From: Faecalispora sporosphaeroides DSM 1294
GTDB lineage: Bacteria; Bacillota; Clostridia; Oscillospirales; Acutalibacteraceae
Length of the DNA: 64,000 nt
Assembly: GCA_000383295.1 (NCBI GenBank)
Contig: KB911073.1
Span: 1-64,000, forward strand
Reading direction: 5' to 3'
In this document: positions 30,825 to 39,987 of the stretch, piece by piece
Position numbering within the stretch: the stretch's first letter is position 1
How the letters are laid out: each line of letters starts with the position of its first letter
Notes under the pieces: model-generated
Databases searched by the model: none
Told to the model about the DNA's origin: nothing
What the model saw: the letters and a program-made list of their open reading frames with translations, nothing else
Translations under genes and position numbers: made by a program

Positions 30825-32886
30825 AATTAGTATTGCTATTGTGGCGAGAGAAACAGTTTCAACAACTATGAATACCATTTCGCAGTCTGGGAAGTCGCTT
30901 AATAAAGACTTGGAAGAAACAGGCCGTGAAGTACAAAATTTGCAAAAAAGAATGGATGCGCTTGCTGCCAACAAAAGCAAGGTACAAGCAAATCTTGATT
31001 CAATTTCTCAGGAACTAAAAAAGGCCAAAAAGACTCTTGCCGAAACTAATGATGAAGCCAGTAAAGTTAGACTGGAAAACGTATATAAAGAGTATAATTC
31101 CGCTCAGATAGCAGTAAAACAATACTCTAAGGCTATTTCAGAAACTCAAACTCAAATGAGTAAGTTAGAAAATCGCGCGGGAGTCACTGGTTTGAGTGGG
31201 AGCAAACAAAGCGAAATGCTGAGTACGCTGGCGAACGCCGGGCTTTTTAAAATGGCCGGTGACAGCCTTTCTGGGCTAGCCGGGGTGGCGGTTTCAAGCG
31301 CACTTGGTAACACCATCGGCGGAGCGATTCAAAGCACACTCAGCGGAGCGGCTACCGGTGCGGCGATGGGGAGCCTTGCGGGACTTCCGGGGATGGCTGT
31401 TGGCGCAGGAGTTGGCGCGGTGTCCGGATTGGTGAACTCTGCTGCCGGAATTTTTTCTTCCCAAGATGAAGCCTTTAAAGGTGCGGTACAGGACAGCTAT
31501 AACACGGTAAAAGCAGATGAAGAGAATACACTGACACGCGGCATAACGATTGCGGGGCAACGAGAGCAGGATCAAATTGCTTTTTCCCAAAGGCTTGGAA
31601 GCGATGAAGCCGCCGAGGAATATTTGGATAAAACAAAAGCGATGGCAACGAAAACCAACTATTCCTATGATGACATCACCGGATATTCTAAAAGTTTGCT
31701 GAACAGTTATAAGCCGGATGAGGTATTTAAAGTTCTTCAAACGCTTTCCGATGCAAGCGGCGGCTTGAATCTTGACAGCCAAGGGGTAAATATGTTTATT
31801 TCGGGGCTATCTCGAATGAGAACCACAGGAAAAGCGACGCAGGAATATTTAAATTACTTTTCAGAGCGAGGGCTTGACGTTTATAAGGCGCTTAGCAACG
31901 CCACCGGAGCGGACGAAAGCAAAATAGCCGGAATGGTGACAAAAGGTGATATTTCAGGCAATACAGCCGCGCAGGCGATTATAGATTATATCAATGAAAC
32001 TTTCGGCGGGTTATCAGAAAAACAGTCGACCACTTATAATGCTATGGTAGATAATCTGCAAGACCTTCAAAACGAAATGGATGCCGCTATGGGGGAAGGT
32101 TTCACGGAAGAACGCAAAAAAGGATTGACGGCCCAGCAGGACTGGCTATCTGGAAAAGATGGGGATAAAATGTCAGATGCTTACTCCATGATAGGGTCGT
32201 GGAAAGCGGATCTTGAAAACACAAGGGAAAAAATGATCCGAGACTCAATGAATAAAGCTATGAATGAAGATCCTGAGTTCCAAAAAGCAAAATCTGAAAA
32301 TGATCGGGCTAAAATGGGAGAAATACTTGCCAAAGCACAGGTGGATGGCGAAAACGAATACAGAAAAACTGCGGGATATAAATTACAGGTGGATACTGAA
32401 AAAAGTTTAGTATCTGGAATCCGAGAAAGTATGATTCAGGACGGCGTATATAAAACATATGGATATGATATGGAACAGGAATTTACCAAAGGGTTTGGGG
32501 AAAAGTATGCGCAAGATATGTCAACTATTCTATCCCAAATATATCAGCCGGAAAATGCATTGCCAAAAGCTAAAACACCCACACTTGAAGAATCGGAACA
32601 AACTCGAATGGATGGCCTGGTTGGGTGGTCACAATCATTATTTGGGAATAAGTCAAAATCCGCAGGGAAAGCCTTTGGCATGGCCCGCGTGCCGTACAAC
32701 GATTTCCCCGCTATGCTCCATGAAGGGGAGCGGGTGCTGACGGCCAGCGAAGCCAGAGCGCAAAAAACCGCACCTACTATTCATGTTACGGTAACCGGGA
32801 ATGTCATAAAAGATGAAGCAGACGAAGATAGAATCGCACAAAAAATTGTAACGAAAATTTTGAACGCAATGCAAATCACAAATTAA
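30814..32886 (+). CDS. tail tape measure protein
   Basis: A 690-residue protein that sets tail length. Residues 20-110 are coiled coil (LNKDLEETGREVQNLQKRMDALAAN...). Residues about 145-215 are Gly/Ala-rich and hydrophobic, a membrane-inserting segment. The rest is helical. The end (GMARVPYNDFPAMLHEGERVLTASEARAQK) is a common C-terminal motif of tape measures. At 690 residues the predicted tail is rather short (about 100 nm at 1.5 angstrom per residue; rule of thumb). Confidence 0.92.
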   Translation: MGREISIAIVARETVSTTMNTISQSGKSLNKDLEETGREVQNLQKRMDALAANKSKVQANLDSISQELKKAKKTLAETNDEASKVRLENVYKEYNSAQIAVKQYSKAISETQTQMSKLENRAGVTGLSGSKQSEMLSTLANAGLFKMAGDSLSGLAGVAVSSALGNTIGGAIQSTLSGAATGAAMGSLAGLPGMAVGAGVGAVSGLVNSAAGIFSSQDEAFKGAVQDSYNTVKADEENTLTRGITIAGQREQDQIAFSQRLGSDEAAEEYLDKTKAMATKTNYSYDDITGYSKSLLNSYKPDEVFKVLQTLSDASGGLNLDSQGVNMFISGLSRMRTTGKATQEYLNYFSERGLDVYKALSNATGADESKIAGMVTKGDISGNTAAQAIIDYINETFGGLSEKQSTTYNAMVDNLQDLQNEMDAAMGEGFTEERKKGLTAQQDWLSGKDGDKMSDAYSMIGSWKADLENTREKMIRDSMNKAMNEDPEFQKAKSENDRAKMGEILAKAQVDGENEYRKTAGYKLQVDTEKSLVSGIRESMIQDGVYKTYGYDMEQEFTKGFGEKYAQDMSTILSQIYQPENALPKAKTPTLEESEQTRMDGLVGWSQSLFGNKSKSAGKAFGMARVPYNDFPAMLHEGERVLTASEARAQKTAPTIHVTVTGNVIKDEADEDRIAQKIVTKILNAMQITN

Positions 32887-32945
32887 GCGCCCGCCACCCG
32901 GCCGGCGCTTTTGTTATGCCAAAAATTCACGGGGAGGCGGTGCCT

Positions 32946-33602
32946 ATGCTCCGAAAAATAATTTTTAAGTACAATAATGCCGGGTATGATAACGAGCTGA
33001 TTCTGCCGGTTACTCCGGAAAGCTTTGAGGTGTCGCACGGAATCAACATCGAAACCGTGAATATCCATGCGTTGGGGGATGTGAATATAGCCGGGTATCC
33101 AACGCTGGCGACTGTCAGCATCAGTTGCATGTTCCCCGCGCAGCAGTATCCGTTTGTGGTGGGGCCGTTTAACCCTGACCCGTATGTGTTTACCCGTGCG
33201 TTTGAGCAGTGGGCAGATACAAGGTTGGTAGTGCGTTTGGTGGTAACCGATACGTCGATTAATATACCGGTGCTGGTGGAAAGCATATCCTACGGCGAAA
33301 AGGACGGTACCAACGACGTTTATTCCACCATCAGCCTGCGGGAATACCGGGAAATGATGTTGGTAAAAAAGCAGACGGCCCCGGCGGCGCAGCTGCGAAG
33401 CAGCCCAAAAGCTTCCCCAGCCACCGCCTGCGGAGCGGTAAGCTACACAGTAAAAAGAGGGGACACTCTCAGCGCGATCTGCCGGAAGTATTATCAGAAT
33501 GTGCCACTGTACCCAAAACTGGCAAAGTTAAATGGCATCAAAAACCCAAATCTGATTTTTCCGGGGCAGGTGCTGAAAATACCCGCGAAAAATCAATTGT
33601 AG
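32946..33602 (+). CDS. xkdP: LysM tail/baseplate protein (XkdP-like)
   Basis: A 218-residue protein. The N-terminal part (LPVTPESFEVSHGINIETVNIHALGDVNIAGYP) is the XkdP domain that joins tape measure and baseplate. The C-terminal LysM repeat (SYTVKRGDTLSAICRKYYQN... LIFPGQVLKIP) binds peptidoglycan. ATG at 32946 has GGAGG eight bases upstream. Confidence 0.92.
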   Translation: MLRKIIFKYNNAGYDNELILPVTPESFEVSHGINIETVNIHALGDVNIAGYPTLATVSISCMFPAQQYPFVVGPFNPDPYVFTRAFEQWADTRLVVRLVVTDTSINIPVLVESISYGEKDGTNDVYSTISLREYREMMLVKKQTAPAAQLRSSPKASPATACGAVSYTVKRGDTLSAICRKYYQNVPLYPKLAKLNGIKNPNLIFPGQVLKIPAKNQL

Positions 33603-33615
33603 AGAGGGATTGTCT

Positions 33616-34581
33616 ATGCTCCGCTTGCTTGTAAATGGGATCGACGTTATCAATCTGGCCCCTACCGTAACATGGTCCGGTGATTACCTGCAATGTTCCC
33701 GCACGATCGAATTTGGAGCGGCTACGTCGCCCACCGATCAGCGGATACCGGTCATAAACTGCCCGCTGGGTGCTGCAGTGCAGCTCCTGCAGGATAACAC
33801 CTTGCTGTTTGACGGCTTTGTATTTGGGCGGGATAAAGCCACAAACAGCAGCGTGATGGACATTACCTGCTTTGATCGTGGAATTTATATCAAGCGCAAC
33901 GAAAAATCGTACAAGTTTAAAAACTCCACACCGGAAGCAGCCACGAAGCGAATCTGCGCGGATTTTGGAATCCCGGTCGGGGACATCGTATCCACCGGAT
34001 ACGGTCTGACCCGGAATTTCCCGCAGGAGAAGCTTTATGACATTATCCAGACGGCCTACACTCTGGCATCTGCCAAAACCAAGAAAAAATATCAGGTGGG
34101 ATTTCGCGGAACAAAGCTCTGCGTGTGGGAAAAATCCGCCATACTAAACGCGCCGCAGATTGCGTCCGGCGTGAATCTCATGGATGCCGCCACCTCAGAG
34201 AGCATCCAAAACATGGTGAATCAGGTTGCGATTTACGACAAGAACGATAATCTGGTGAAAACGGTCAAAAATGCTGAACTGGTGAAGCTGTACGGGGTGA
34301 TGCAATCCGCTATCAAGCAGGCCGACGGAGAGGACACCGCCGCCAAAGCCCAGAAACTGATGGATGATAATGGAGTGGAGCAAAAAATAACCGTGAACTG
34401 CCTGGGAGATACCCGTTTCATCACCGGCACGTCTGTTGTTGTGCAAGAGCCATACTCCGGCCTGAAAGGGCTGTTTTACATTGACAGCGACACACACAGT
34501 TGGAAAAACGGTGTATACACAAATAAGCTGGTGCTAAATTTTCGCGCGATGATGGACGAAAAGCAATCCGGCAGCGCATAA
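33616..34581 (+). CDS. xkdQ: baseplate hub protein (XkdQ-like)
   Basis: A 321-residue hub subunit of the gpD/gp27-like fold. Features: VTWSGDYLQCSRTIEFG near the start, FDRGIYIKRNEKSYKFKN in the middle, and DTRFITGTSVVVQEPYSGLKGLFYIDSDTHSW near the end. ATG at 33616, with GAGAGGG seven bases upstream. Confidence 0.9.
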   Translation: MLRLLVNGIDVINLAPTVTWSGDYLQCSRTIEFGAATSPTDQRIPVINCPLGAAVQLLQDNTLLFDGFVFGRDKATNSSVMDITCFDRGIYIKRNEKSYKFKNSTPEAATKRICADFGIPVGDIVSTGYGLTRNFPQEKLYDIIQTAYTLASAKTKKKYQVGFRGTKLCVWEKSAILNAPQIASGVNLMDAATSESIQNMVNQVAIYDKNDNLVKTVKNAELVKLYGVMQSAIKQADGEDTAAKAQKLMDDNGVEQKITVNCLGDTRFITGTSVVVQEPYSGLKGLFYIDSDTHSWKNGVYTNKLVLNFRAMMDEKQSGSA

Positions 34582-34594
34582 GGAGGGATCTTGT

Positions 34595-34846
34595 TTGCAA
34601 GGCAATCCGTACTCGAAATTGGTGCAGGCGCTCAGGGATGATCGGCGTATGAGTTTGCCGGCCGCATTTCGGGAGGGGAAGGTGATAAGCGCTAATCCGC
34701 TGCGAATGGAGGTAGCCGGGAACATCCAAGAAAAAGAGGATCTGATCGAAAGCCGGGGGCTGCCGATTTTAGAGGTTGGGGATCTTTGTTTGCTTGTCCC
34801 TCTGAATGATGAGCAGCAATACTGGATTGTATGTGTAAGGCGGTGA
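34595..34846 (+). CDS. baseplate protein (XkdR/DUF2577-like)
   Basis: Eighty-three residues from TTG after AAGGAGG. A beta-rich OB-like segment (FREGKVISANPLRMEVAG...LEVGDLCLLVPL...QYWIV) matches short DUF2577 hub/spike proteins that sit between XkdQ and XkdS. Confidence 0.8.
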   Translation: MQGNPYSKLVQALRDDRRMSLPAAFREGKVISANPLRMEVAGNIQEKEDLIESRGLPILEVGDLCLLVPLNDEQQYWIVCVRR

Positions 34847-34850
34847 GCAA

Positions 34851-35270
34851 ATGAGTTTATTTCCCATCATCCAGCCGCAGGCGGCGCCAGAGATTGACGT
34901 CAGTCTGCCAATGTACCGCGAAACTGCATGGGACTATCAAAAAAACGAACCGATCTGGGAAAACGGAGCCCCGGTGATCGTTGAGGGAAAAGCAGCCGTG
35001 CTTGTATGGGCGTGGAATGCTTTGCACACACCCCGGTATCGGTACGAAATTTATAGTTGGGATTTCGGGAACGAAGTGGATAACCTGACCGGGCAAAGCT
35101 TTTCAGACGACCTGAAGCGCTCGGAGGCCGCCAGATTCACGCGGGAATGTCTGCTGATAAATCCGTACATAACGGATGTCAAGGATCTGGCCATATCATT
35201 TGCGGGTGACGTACTGACAATCAGCGGCACGATTGTGACCGTATACGGGGAGGCGGAGCTGAATGTATGA
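34851..35270 (+). CDS. xkdS: baseplate wedge protein (XkdS/DUF2634-like)
   Basis: A 139-residue gp25-like wedge protein. IVEGKAAVLVWAWNALHTPRYRYEIYSWDFGNE is the family signature; the C-terminal strands complete the lysozyme-like gp25 fold. It overlaps XkdT by eight bases. Confidence 0.9.
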   Translation: MSLFPIIQPQAAPEIDVSLPMYRETAWDYQKNEPIWENGAPVIVEGKAAVLVWAWNALHTPRYRYEIYSWDFGNEVDNLTGQSFSDDLKRSEAARFTRECLLINPYITDVKDLAISFAGDVLTISGTIVTVYGEAELNV

Positions 35271-36312
35271 GGGTATTACACCGGAAAGCATCAAAGCGGA
35301 AATTGTGGAAAGCCTTACAACGGATATCGATACCCGGGAGGGCAGCTATGTTGATACATTAATCGGTCCGGTATCACTGGAATTATGGAAAGTTTACACC
35401 GCTCTGAATGCCGTGCTGCCGATTGCCTTTATCGATGAAACGTCCGGGGAATACATTGATAAAAAGTGCGCGGAGGTTGGGATCACTCGTAAAAAGGGCA
35501 CGAAAGCAAAGGTGACGCTGCGGTTTACCGGAACAGAAGGGGCAACGGTTCCGGCCGGCAGCGCGTTTTTGACGCTTGTCGGGCAGGAGTTCATAACGCT
35601 GTCAGCCGCGGTAGTTTCCGGCGGCGCCGCGGAAGTTGTTGCCGAAGCGGAGGAGATCGGCGCGGCCTACAATGTCGCGGCGGGGACCATTATCAATCAG
35701 TATAACAGCATCAGTGGGATTACCGCGGTAACCAATCCGACGGCCGCCGCCGGCGGGGCCGATGCGGAGAGCGACGCCAGTCTTGTGCGGCGCTATTATG
35801 CGTACCTGCAGACCCCAGCCACCAGCGGGAATGTACATCACTATGAACAATGGGCGCTGGAAACGTCCGGCGTAGGTGCGGTAAAGGTAACGCCGCTGCA
35901 AAACGGACCGGGAACCGTCGGCGTGCTGATTGTAGGGCCTGAGAAACAGCCGGTAGATAACGCAATCGTAACCGCCTGCGCAGCACATATCGAAGAAAAC
36001 AGGCCGATCGGACCGGCCGTGACGGTGAGCAGCGCAGAGGGCTTGGAGATCGATGTTACGGCGACGGTGAGCATCAGTATCAGCACTACCGCGGCGCTGG
36101 TTCAGGCAGCCTTTTCGGCGGCGCTGGATACTTACCTCAAAAGTATCGCCTTTGTAAAGTACGAGCTGCTGTACAATCAGGTGTCCTATTTGCTGATGGG
36201 GATTGATGGTGTAGAGGATTTCGGCAGCCTGCAGATCAACGGCGCCGCGGAAAGTGTGACCATCGCCGCGAAACAGGTGCCAGTGCTCGGTACCGTGGAG
36301 GTAACAGTATGA
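35263..36312 (+). CDS. xkdT: baseplate J-like protein (XkdT)
   Basis: A 349-residue baseplate protein. IDTREGSYVDTLIGPVSLELWKVYTALN near the start and the ADAESDASLVRRYYAYLQTPATSGNVHHYEQWA segment are the gpJ/XkdT hallmark. It links wedges around the tail tip. Length is standard. Confidence 0.95.
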   Translation: MYEGITPESIKAEIVESLTTDIDTREGSYVDTLIGPVSLELWKVYTALNAVLPIAFIDETSGEYIDKKCAEVGITRKKGTKAKVTLRFTGTEGATVPAGSAFLTLVGQEFITLSAAVVSGGAAEVVAEAEEIGAAYNVAAGTIINQYNSISGITAVTNPTAAAGGADAESDASLVRRYYAYLQTPATSGNVHHYEQWALETSGVGAVKVTPLQNGPGTVGVLIVGPEKQPVDNAIVTACAAHIEENRPIGPAVTVSSAEGLEIDVTATVSISISTTAALVQAAFSAALDTYLKSIAFVKYELLYNQVSYLLMGIDGVEDFGSLQINGAAESVTIAAKQVPVLGTVEVTV

Positions 36313-36857
36313 GCCTGATTGATCTTGTGCCGTCTTACCACAAAAGCAGCAAGTACACGGCAGATATTTTGCAGGCGATGGACCGGCAAATCGAAAAGCT
36401 GCTGAATGCAAAGGATGATCTGCTGGCACAGCTCAATGTTAAGACGGCCACATGGGGGCTGGAACTGTGGGAAAAGGCTTTAGGTATCCAGATCGATGCA
36501 ACAAAGCCATACCCGTTCCGCCGCAGCCGAATCGAAAGTAAGCTGCGGGCGCAGGGTATCACCACCAAGATCATGATCAAAAATGTCGCGGAAAGCTTTT
36601 CGAACGGTGTTGTTGACATCATAGAGCATCCGGAGCTGTACCTGTTTGATATTAAATTTATCGGTACGCTCGGCATACCGCCTAATATGGACGATCTAAG
36701 TGCGGCAATTGAAGAAATCAAACCGGCACATCTGGCGTACCGGTACATTTACACCTTTATCACATGGGATATGGCCGAAGCCTACGGATACTCATGGGAT
36801 GAATGGGAAGCCAAGAATCTCACGTGGAACGAATTTGAGATTTACAGGGAGGGATAA
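36309..36857 (+). CDS. xkdU: tail protein (XkdU/DUF2313, YmfQ-like)
   Basis: A 182-residue protein joining the baseplate to fibres. LVPSYHKSSKYTADILQAMDRQIEKL and the WGLELWEKALGI segment match the DUF2313/gpI-like family. Starts in an ATGA overlap with XkdT. Confidence 0.92.
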   Translation: MSLIDLVPSYHKSSKYTADILQAMDRQIEKLLNAKDDLLAQLNVKTATWGLELWEKALGIQIDATKPYPFRRSRIESKLRAQGITTKIMIKNVAESFSNGVVDIIEHPELYLFDIKFIGTLGIPPNMDDLSAAIEEIKPAHLAYRYIYTFITWDMAEAYGYSWDEWEAKNLTWNEFEIYREG

Positions 36858-36859
36858 AC

Positions 36860-37231
36860 TTGCCAAGTGAAAACAAAACCCCGCATTATGGCCTGAATCA
36901 ATGGCAGGGAAACGAATACCCAAAGCGAGAGGATTTTAATCAAGATAACGCTCTGATGGATGCTGTACTTGCTGCCCATGAGACAGATACCACCGCCCAC
37001 ATGACCCAAGCCCAAAAAGATCAACTCGCTGCCGCCGTGCAGTCCGCGACCATCGGTGGGGTGGGGGTGATTAAAAGCGGCACAACGTTACAGTTGCCCG
37101 CATACCCGAACGCCCTGCCCGCCAACGGCGGTACTGCGGCAAACACCACTTCTGTCGCCGGGGCTATGACGGTGTCCACCGCTGCACCTACATCTACCTT
37201 GGACGCCGGTAAGTTGTGGGGGGTGTACTAA
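36860..37231 (+). CDS. tail fibre-associated protein
   Basis: A 123-residue protein from TTG after GGGAGGG. The start (TPHYGLNQWQGNEYPKREDFNQDNALMDAVL) is the common first module of Firmicutes tail fibres; a short Gly/Thr/Ala repeat and a LPANGGTAANTTSVAGAM turn follow. It probably connects the baseplate to the receptor-binding protein encoded next. Confidence 0.8.
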   Translation: MPSENKTPHYGLNQWQGNEYPKREDFNQDNALMDAVLAAHETDTTAHMTQAQKDQLAAAVQSATIGGVGVIKSGTTLQLPAYPNALPANGGTAANTTSVAGAMTVSTAAPTSTLDAGKLWGVY

Positions 37232-38067
37232 TGCCGGAACTCTGGACGTCATCTGGCGGCGTGAACCGCAAGCTCAAAGAGCTATACACTCCATCTGGCG
37301 GAGTCAACCGGAAATTGAAAGAATTGTATGCAGTCAGCGGCGGCGTGAACCGGAAGATTTTTAGCGGGAGCATTCCGGCTACGGAATTACCAGTAGGTAC
37401 TACCGTTAAATTACTTGAAAACGGCGCTCTTTCAAAGTATAAGATCGTACATCAGGGCTTGCCGTCCTCTCAGTATGCGGCATCTTGCAACGGAACGTGG
37501 GTCATGAAATTAGAGCAATATACGGGGTCTGTGTTATTTGGAAATAGAAATACGGTCTACTCTACATCCATTATAGCCACCACATTAAAAAGCTTTACCA
37601 CAAGATTTGCAAGCGATGTTCGAGCATTTATCAAAACTGTAAAGATACCATACAGTGATAATTATATGACTAGTACCGGTCTAAATCGCGTCTGGTGGGG
37701 AGATGATGGCTATTCATGCGACTGTTTTGCTCCATCTTTCATTGAGGTGGGCGGCGATAGCAGTATGGGCTTAAATGTAGCTGCTGATGGTGCGAAGCTT
37801 GCTTATTTTCAAGCGGGATCATCAAGTTTTGCGAATGCGTTACGTAGTACTTTTTCCGACGGCTCCGCTTACTGGCTGCGCTCTGTATTTGTTGACGCGG
37901 GAGAAGAAGATTGGACGTTCTCCCCCTTGTGCGTTGATACAATCGGAAATATAGCTTACGTCCGCAACCAGACCAGACAAATAAGACCCGTAATGATACT
38001 GTCCTCTGATGCGAAATTTTCAGGCACCCCGGACATCGAGGGAGCTTATATTTTGGATACAAATTAA
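37231..38067 (+). CDS. receptor-binding tail fibre, DUF6273-like C-terminus
   Basis: A 278-residue protein. Residues 5-50 hold three tandem copies of SGGVNRK(L/I)KELY-type repeats, also visible as DNA repeats of about 42 bases. Residues 60-278 contain AYWLRSVFVDAGEEDWTFSPLCV and IRPVMILSSDAKFSG, the WLRS...RPV pattern of DUF6273 (C-type-lectin-like) domains. This is probably the host-recognition protein. ATG after GGGGGGTG. Confidence 0.75.
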   Translation: MPELWTSSGGVNRKLKELYTPSGGVNRKLKELYAVSGGVNRKIFSGSIPATELPVGTTVKLLENGALSKYKIVHQGLPSSQYAASCNGTWVMKLEQYTGSVLFGNRNTVYSTSIIATTLKSFTTRFASDVRAFIKTVKIPYSDNYMTSTGLNRVWWGDDGYSCDCFAPSFIEVGGDSSMGLNVAADGAKLAYFQAGSSSFANALRSTFSDGSAYWLRSVFVDAGEEDWTFSPLCVDTIGNIAYVRNQTRQIRPVMILSSDAKFSGTPDIEGAYILDTN

Positions 38068-38080
38068 GGAGGTTGATAAA

Positions 38081-38512
38081 ATGTCACAGCAAATCATTTT
38101 CGCGGACGGCACCACGATTGATGTCGCCGTCATCAAGGGCCAGACCACCTACCACCAGGGCACGCAGCGGGACAGCCTCGAGATACAGATTACAAAGGGC
38201 ACGATCTCCTTTGACGATCTGGACGCTCTGACCACCGACAGCGCCAAGACTGACCGTCTGACAATTATTACGCAGGACGGTGACCAGCAGACGCAGGCCG
38301 TATACAATCACTATGTTATTCGCGCTGCGCTGGCGCTCAAATCCGTAGAGATACCGGCCACGGAAGATACGGCGGCAGTCACAGAGGACAGGCTTTGCGT
38401 CACGCTGGCGCAGCTCACTTATGCGGAGACGCAGCAGGCGGAGCAGGCGGCTGCAATTGCTGATATGCAGGCCGCCATTACCGCATTGGCGTTTGGGGGT
38501 GCAGCCGAATGA
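38081..38512 (+). CDS. tail protein of unknown role
   Basis: A 143-residue protein with AAGGAGG before the ATG. A beta-rich start (QIIFADGTTIDVAVIKGQTTYHQGTQRDSLEIQI) is followed by a C-terminal coiled coil (TYAETQQAEQAAAIADMQAAITAL). Such proteins follow the fibre in many clostridial phages and may be fibre chaperones or minor tail components. Confidence 0.65.
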   Translation: MSQQIIFADGTTIDVAVIKGQTTYHQGTQRDSLEIQITKGTISFDDLDALTTDSAKTDRLTIITQDGDQQTQAVYNHYVIRAALALKSVEIPATEDTAAVTEDRLCVTLAQLTYAETQQAEQAAAIADMQAAITALAFGGAAE

Positions 38513-38655
38513 GTATCTTACTTAAAATTGCCTGCCAAGTAATTGCCCGCAGGAGAGCAAGCGGAGAGGCTTTCGAGGATATAATTAAGGACTACCCGCG
38601 CATGACGGCGGCGCAGGTGGTCGAAGTGAAAAAGGAGCTGAATATCAATGCCTAA
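38509..38655 (+). CDS. small phage protein before the endolysin
   Basis: Forty-eight residues, starting in an ATGA overlap and ending eight bases into the amidase gene. Helical and basic at the start (MSILLKIACQVIARRRASGEAFEDIIKDYPRM). Its tight overlap at both ends supports translation. Position suggests an XkdX-like or lysis accessory protein; sequence alone does not show it. Confidence 0.6.
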   Translation: MSILLKIACQVIARRRASGEAFEDIIKDYPRMTAAQVVEVKKELNINA

Positions 38656-39484
38656 AATCTGGATTGACGCCGGTCACGGTGGAGCACAGCCTGGGGCCGT
38701 CGCCCTCGGCCACGCAGAAAAAGACTTAACCCTGCAGATCGCCGCCCTGCTCGGCGTGAAATTGACCCGCTGCGGTTTTTCTGTGGCGCAAACCCGGACA
38801 ACCGATATTGACGTAGATTTAGATACCAGGGGCCCAAAAGCCAACGATTGGGGCGCTGATTATTTTGTATCCGTCCATCTCAACGCAGGCGGTGGGCACG
38901 GCGCGGAAACCTGGTGCAGTATCACGGGCGGCAAAAGCAAGGCGCTTGCACAGTGCATCCAGGCTGAGCTGGTGGGTCTGGGGTATGTCGACCGTGGCGT
39001 AAAGACACGCAAGGGCGACGACGGGCGCGATTACCTGGCCGTGATCCGGCAGACCAATATGCCCGCCGTGCTGGCCGAGGTTGGATTTATCGACAGCACC
39101 GAGGATATGGCCCGTTTTGATGCCGCAAAGGCAGCGCAGGCCATTGCCCGGGGCATCTGCAAGCACACCGGCACCGCGTACAAGCAGGCGGCCACGGCCC
39201 CTACATTTACCTCTCCGCCCATCGCTGGCCTGACGCTGGACACCAGCAGCAAAGACATGGTGGCCGGGGAAAAATACACCGTGCTGGCAAAATGCAAGGA
39301 CAAGCCCGCCGTTACCACCACCGGACGCGACGTGATTGCCGTATCGGAACCGCGGCTTGACCCGAAAGGCCGCGGCTGGTTGATCGACGTGCAGGGACTG
39401 CCGCTGGAGCCGGTGGTGAGGCATGGACATATCACTGTAAGTGCTGCCGGGCAGACTGTGCAGTGCAATTTTAACGTAACTTGA
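38648..39484 (+). CDS. N-acetylmuramoyl-L-alanine amidase endolysin (Amidase_3)
   Basis: A 278-residue lysin. WIDAGHGG gives the first zinc histidine, FVSVHLNA the second, and AVLAEVGFID the catalytic glutamate. Residues about 190-278 form a beta-rich C-terminal domain, probably for cell-wall binding. Without a signal peptide it depends on the holin that follows. Confidence 0.93.
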   Translation: MPKIWIDAGHGGAQPGAVALGHAEKDLTLQIAALLGVKLTRCGFSVAQTRTTDIDVDLDTRGPKANDWGADYFVSVHLNAGGGHGAETWCSITGGKSKALAQCIQAELVGLGYVDRGVKTRKGDDGRDYLAVIRQTNMPAVLAEVGFIDSTEDMARFDAAKAAQAIARGICKHTGTAYKQAATAPTFTSPPIAGLTLDTSSKDMVAGEKYTVLAKCKDKPAVTTTGRDVIAVSEPRLDPKGRGWLIDVQGLPLEPVVRHGHITVSAAGQTVQCNFNVT

Positions 39485-39496
39485 GGAGGAAAACTA

Positions 39497-39940
39497 ATGG
39501 CTTTATCTGCAAAATCTATGTACATTTCGGTGCTGACCGTCTTTTCCGCAGCCGGTGCTGCTGTTTTGTCAGCCCTGGGCGGCTGGGATACCAGCTTACA
39601 GTTTTTGATCGGCATCATGGCCGTAGATTACCTGCTGGGCATCCTGATCGCTCTGGTATGGCACAAATCCCAAAAGACTCCAGACGGCACATTCGAGAGT
39701 AACGCCTCGCTGAAAGGCCTGCTTCGCAAATTCAGTGTGTTGCTGATCGTTTATGTCGCGGTGCAGCTTGATACCGTAGCCAATACCGGCGGGTACCTGC
39801 GCACTGCGGTGATTTTGTTTTTTATCGCAAATGAGGGATTTTCTGTGATCGAAAACCTCGGAATCATGGGTGTGCCGATGCCTCCGGCAGTTAAAAACGC
39901 ATTTGCGGCGATCAAGAGCAAAGCGGATAAAACTGAATAG
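39497..39940 (+). CDS. phage holin, TcdE/holin-4-type
   Basis: A 147-residue membrane protein with about four hydrophobic segments. The core (SLQFLIGIMAVDYLLGILIALVWHK, SNASLKGLLRKFSVLLIVYVAVQLD, ILFFIANEGFSVIENLGIMGVPMPPAV) is the holin-4 (TcdE) signature. It opens the membrane for the amidase at the end of the lytic cycle. AGGAGGAAAAC before the ATG. Confidence 0.93.
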   Translation: MALSAKSMYISVLTVFSAAGAAVLSALGGWDTSLQFLIGIMAVDYLLGILIALVWHKSQKTPDGTFESNASLKGLLRKFSVLLIVYVAVQLDTVANTGGYLRTAVILFFIANEGFSVIENLGIMGVPMPPAVKNAFAAIKSKADKTE

Positions 39941-39947
39941 ATATGAC

Positions 39948-39985
39948 AAATCCCGCCCTGTGTAAAATGCAGGACGGGATTTTTT
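39948..39985. terminator. terminator of the late operon
   Basis: AAATCCCGCCCTG pairs with CAGGACGGGATTT (one mismatch) and continues into six T. Being nearly symmetrical, it probably serves the late operon on the plus strand and the leftward GNAT gene on the minus strand. Confidence 0.85.
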
Positions 39986-39987
39986 GT

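Noticed and set aside
37231-37340. CRISPR-like repeats in the fibre gene
   Set aside because: Repeats are codon-periodic, in frame and contiguous without spacers, so they are protein repeats. No CRISPR array or cas gene was seen anywhere in the window.
38648-38837. Second small gene antisense to the amidase start
   Set aside because: No ribosome site and codon-shadow composition; the amidase reading is secure from its catalytic motifs.
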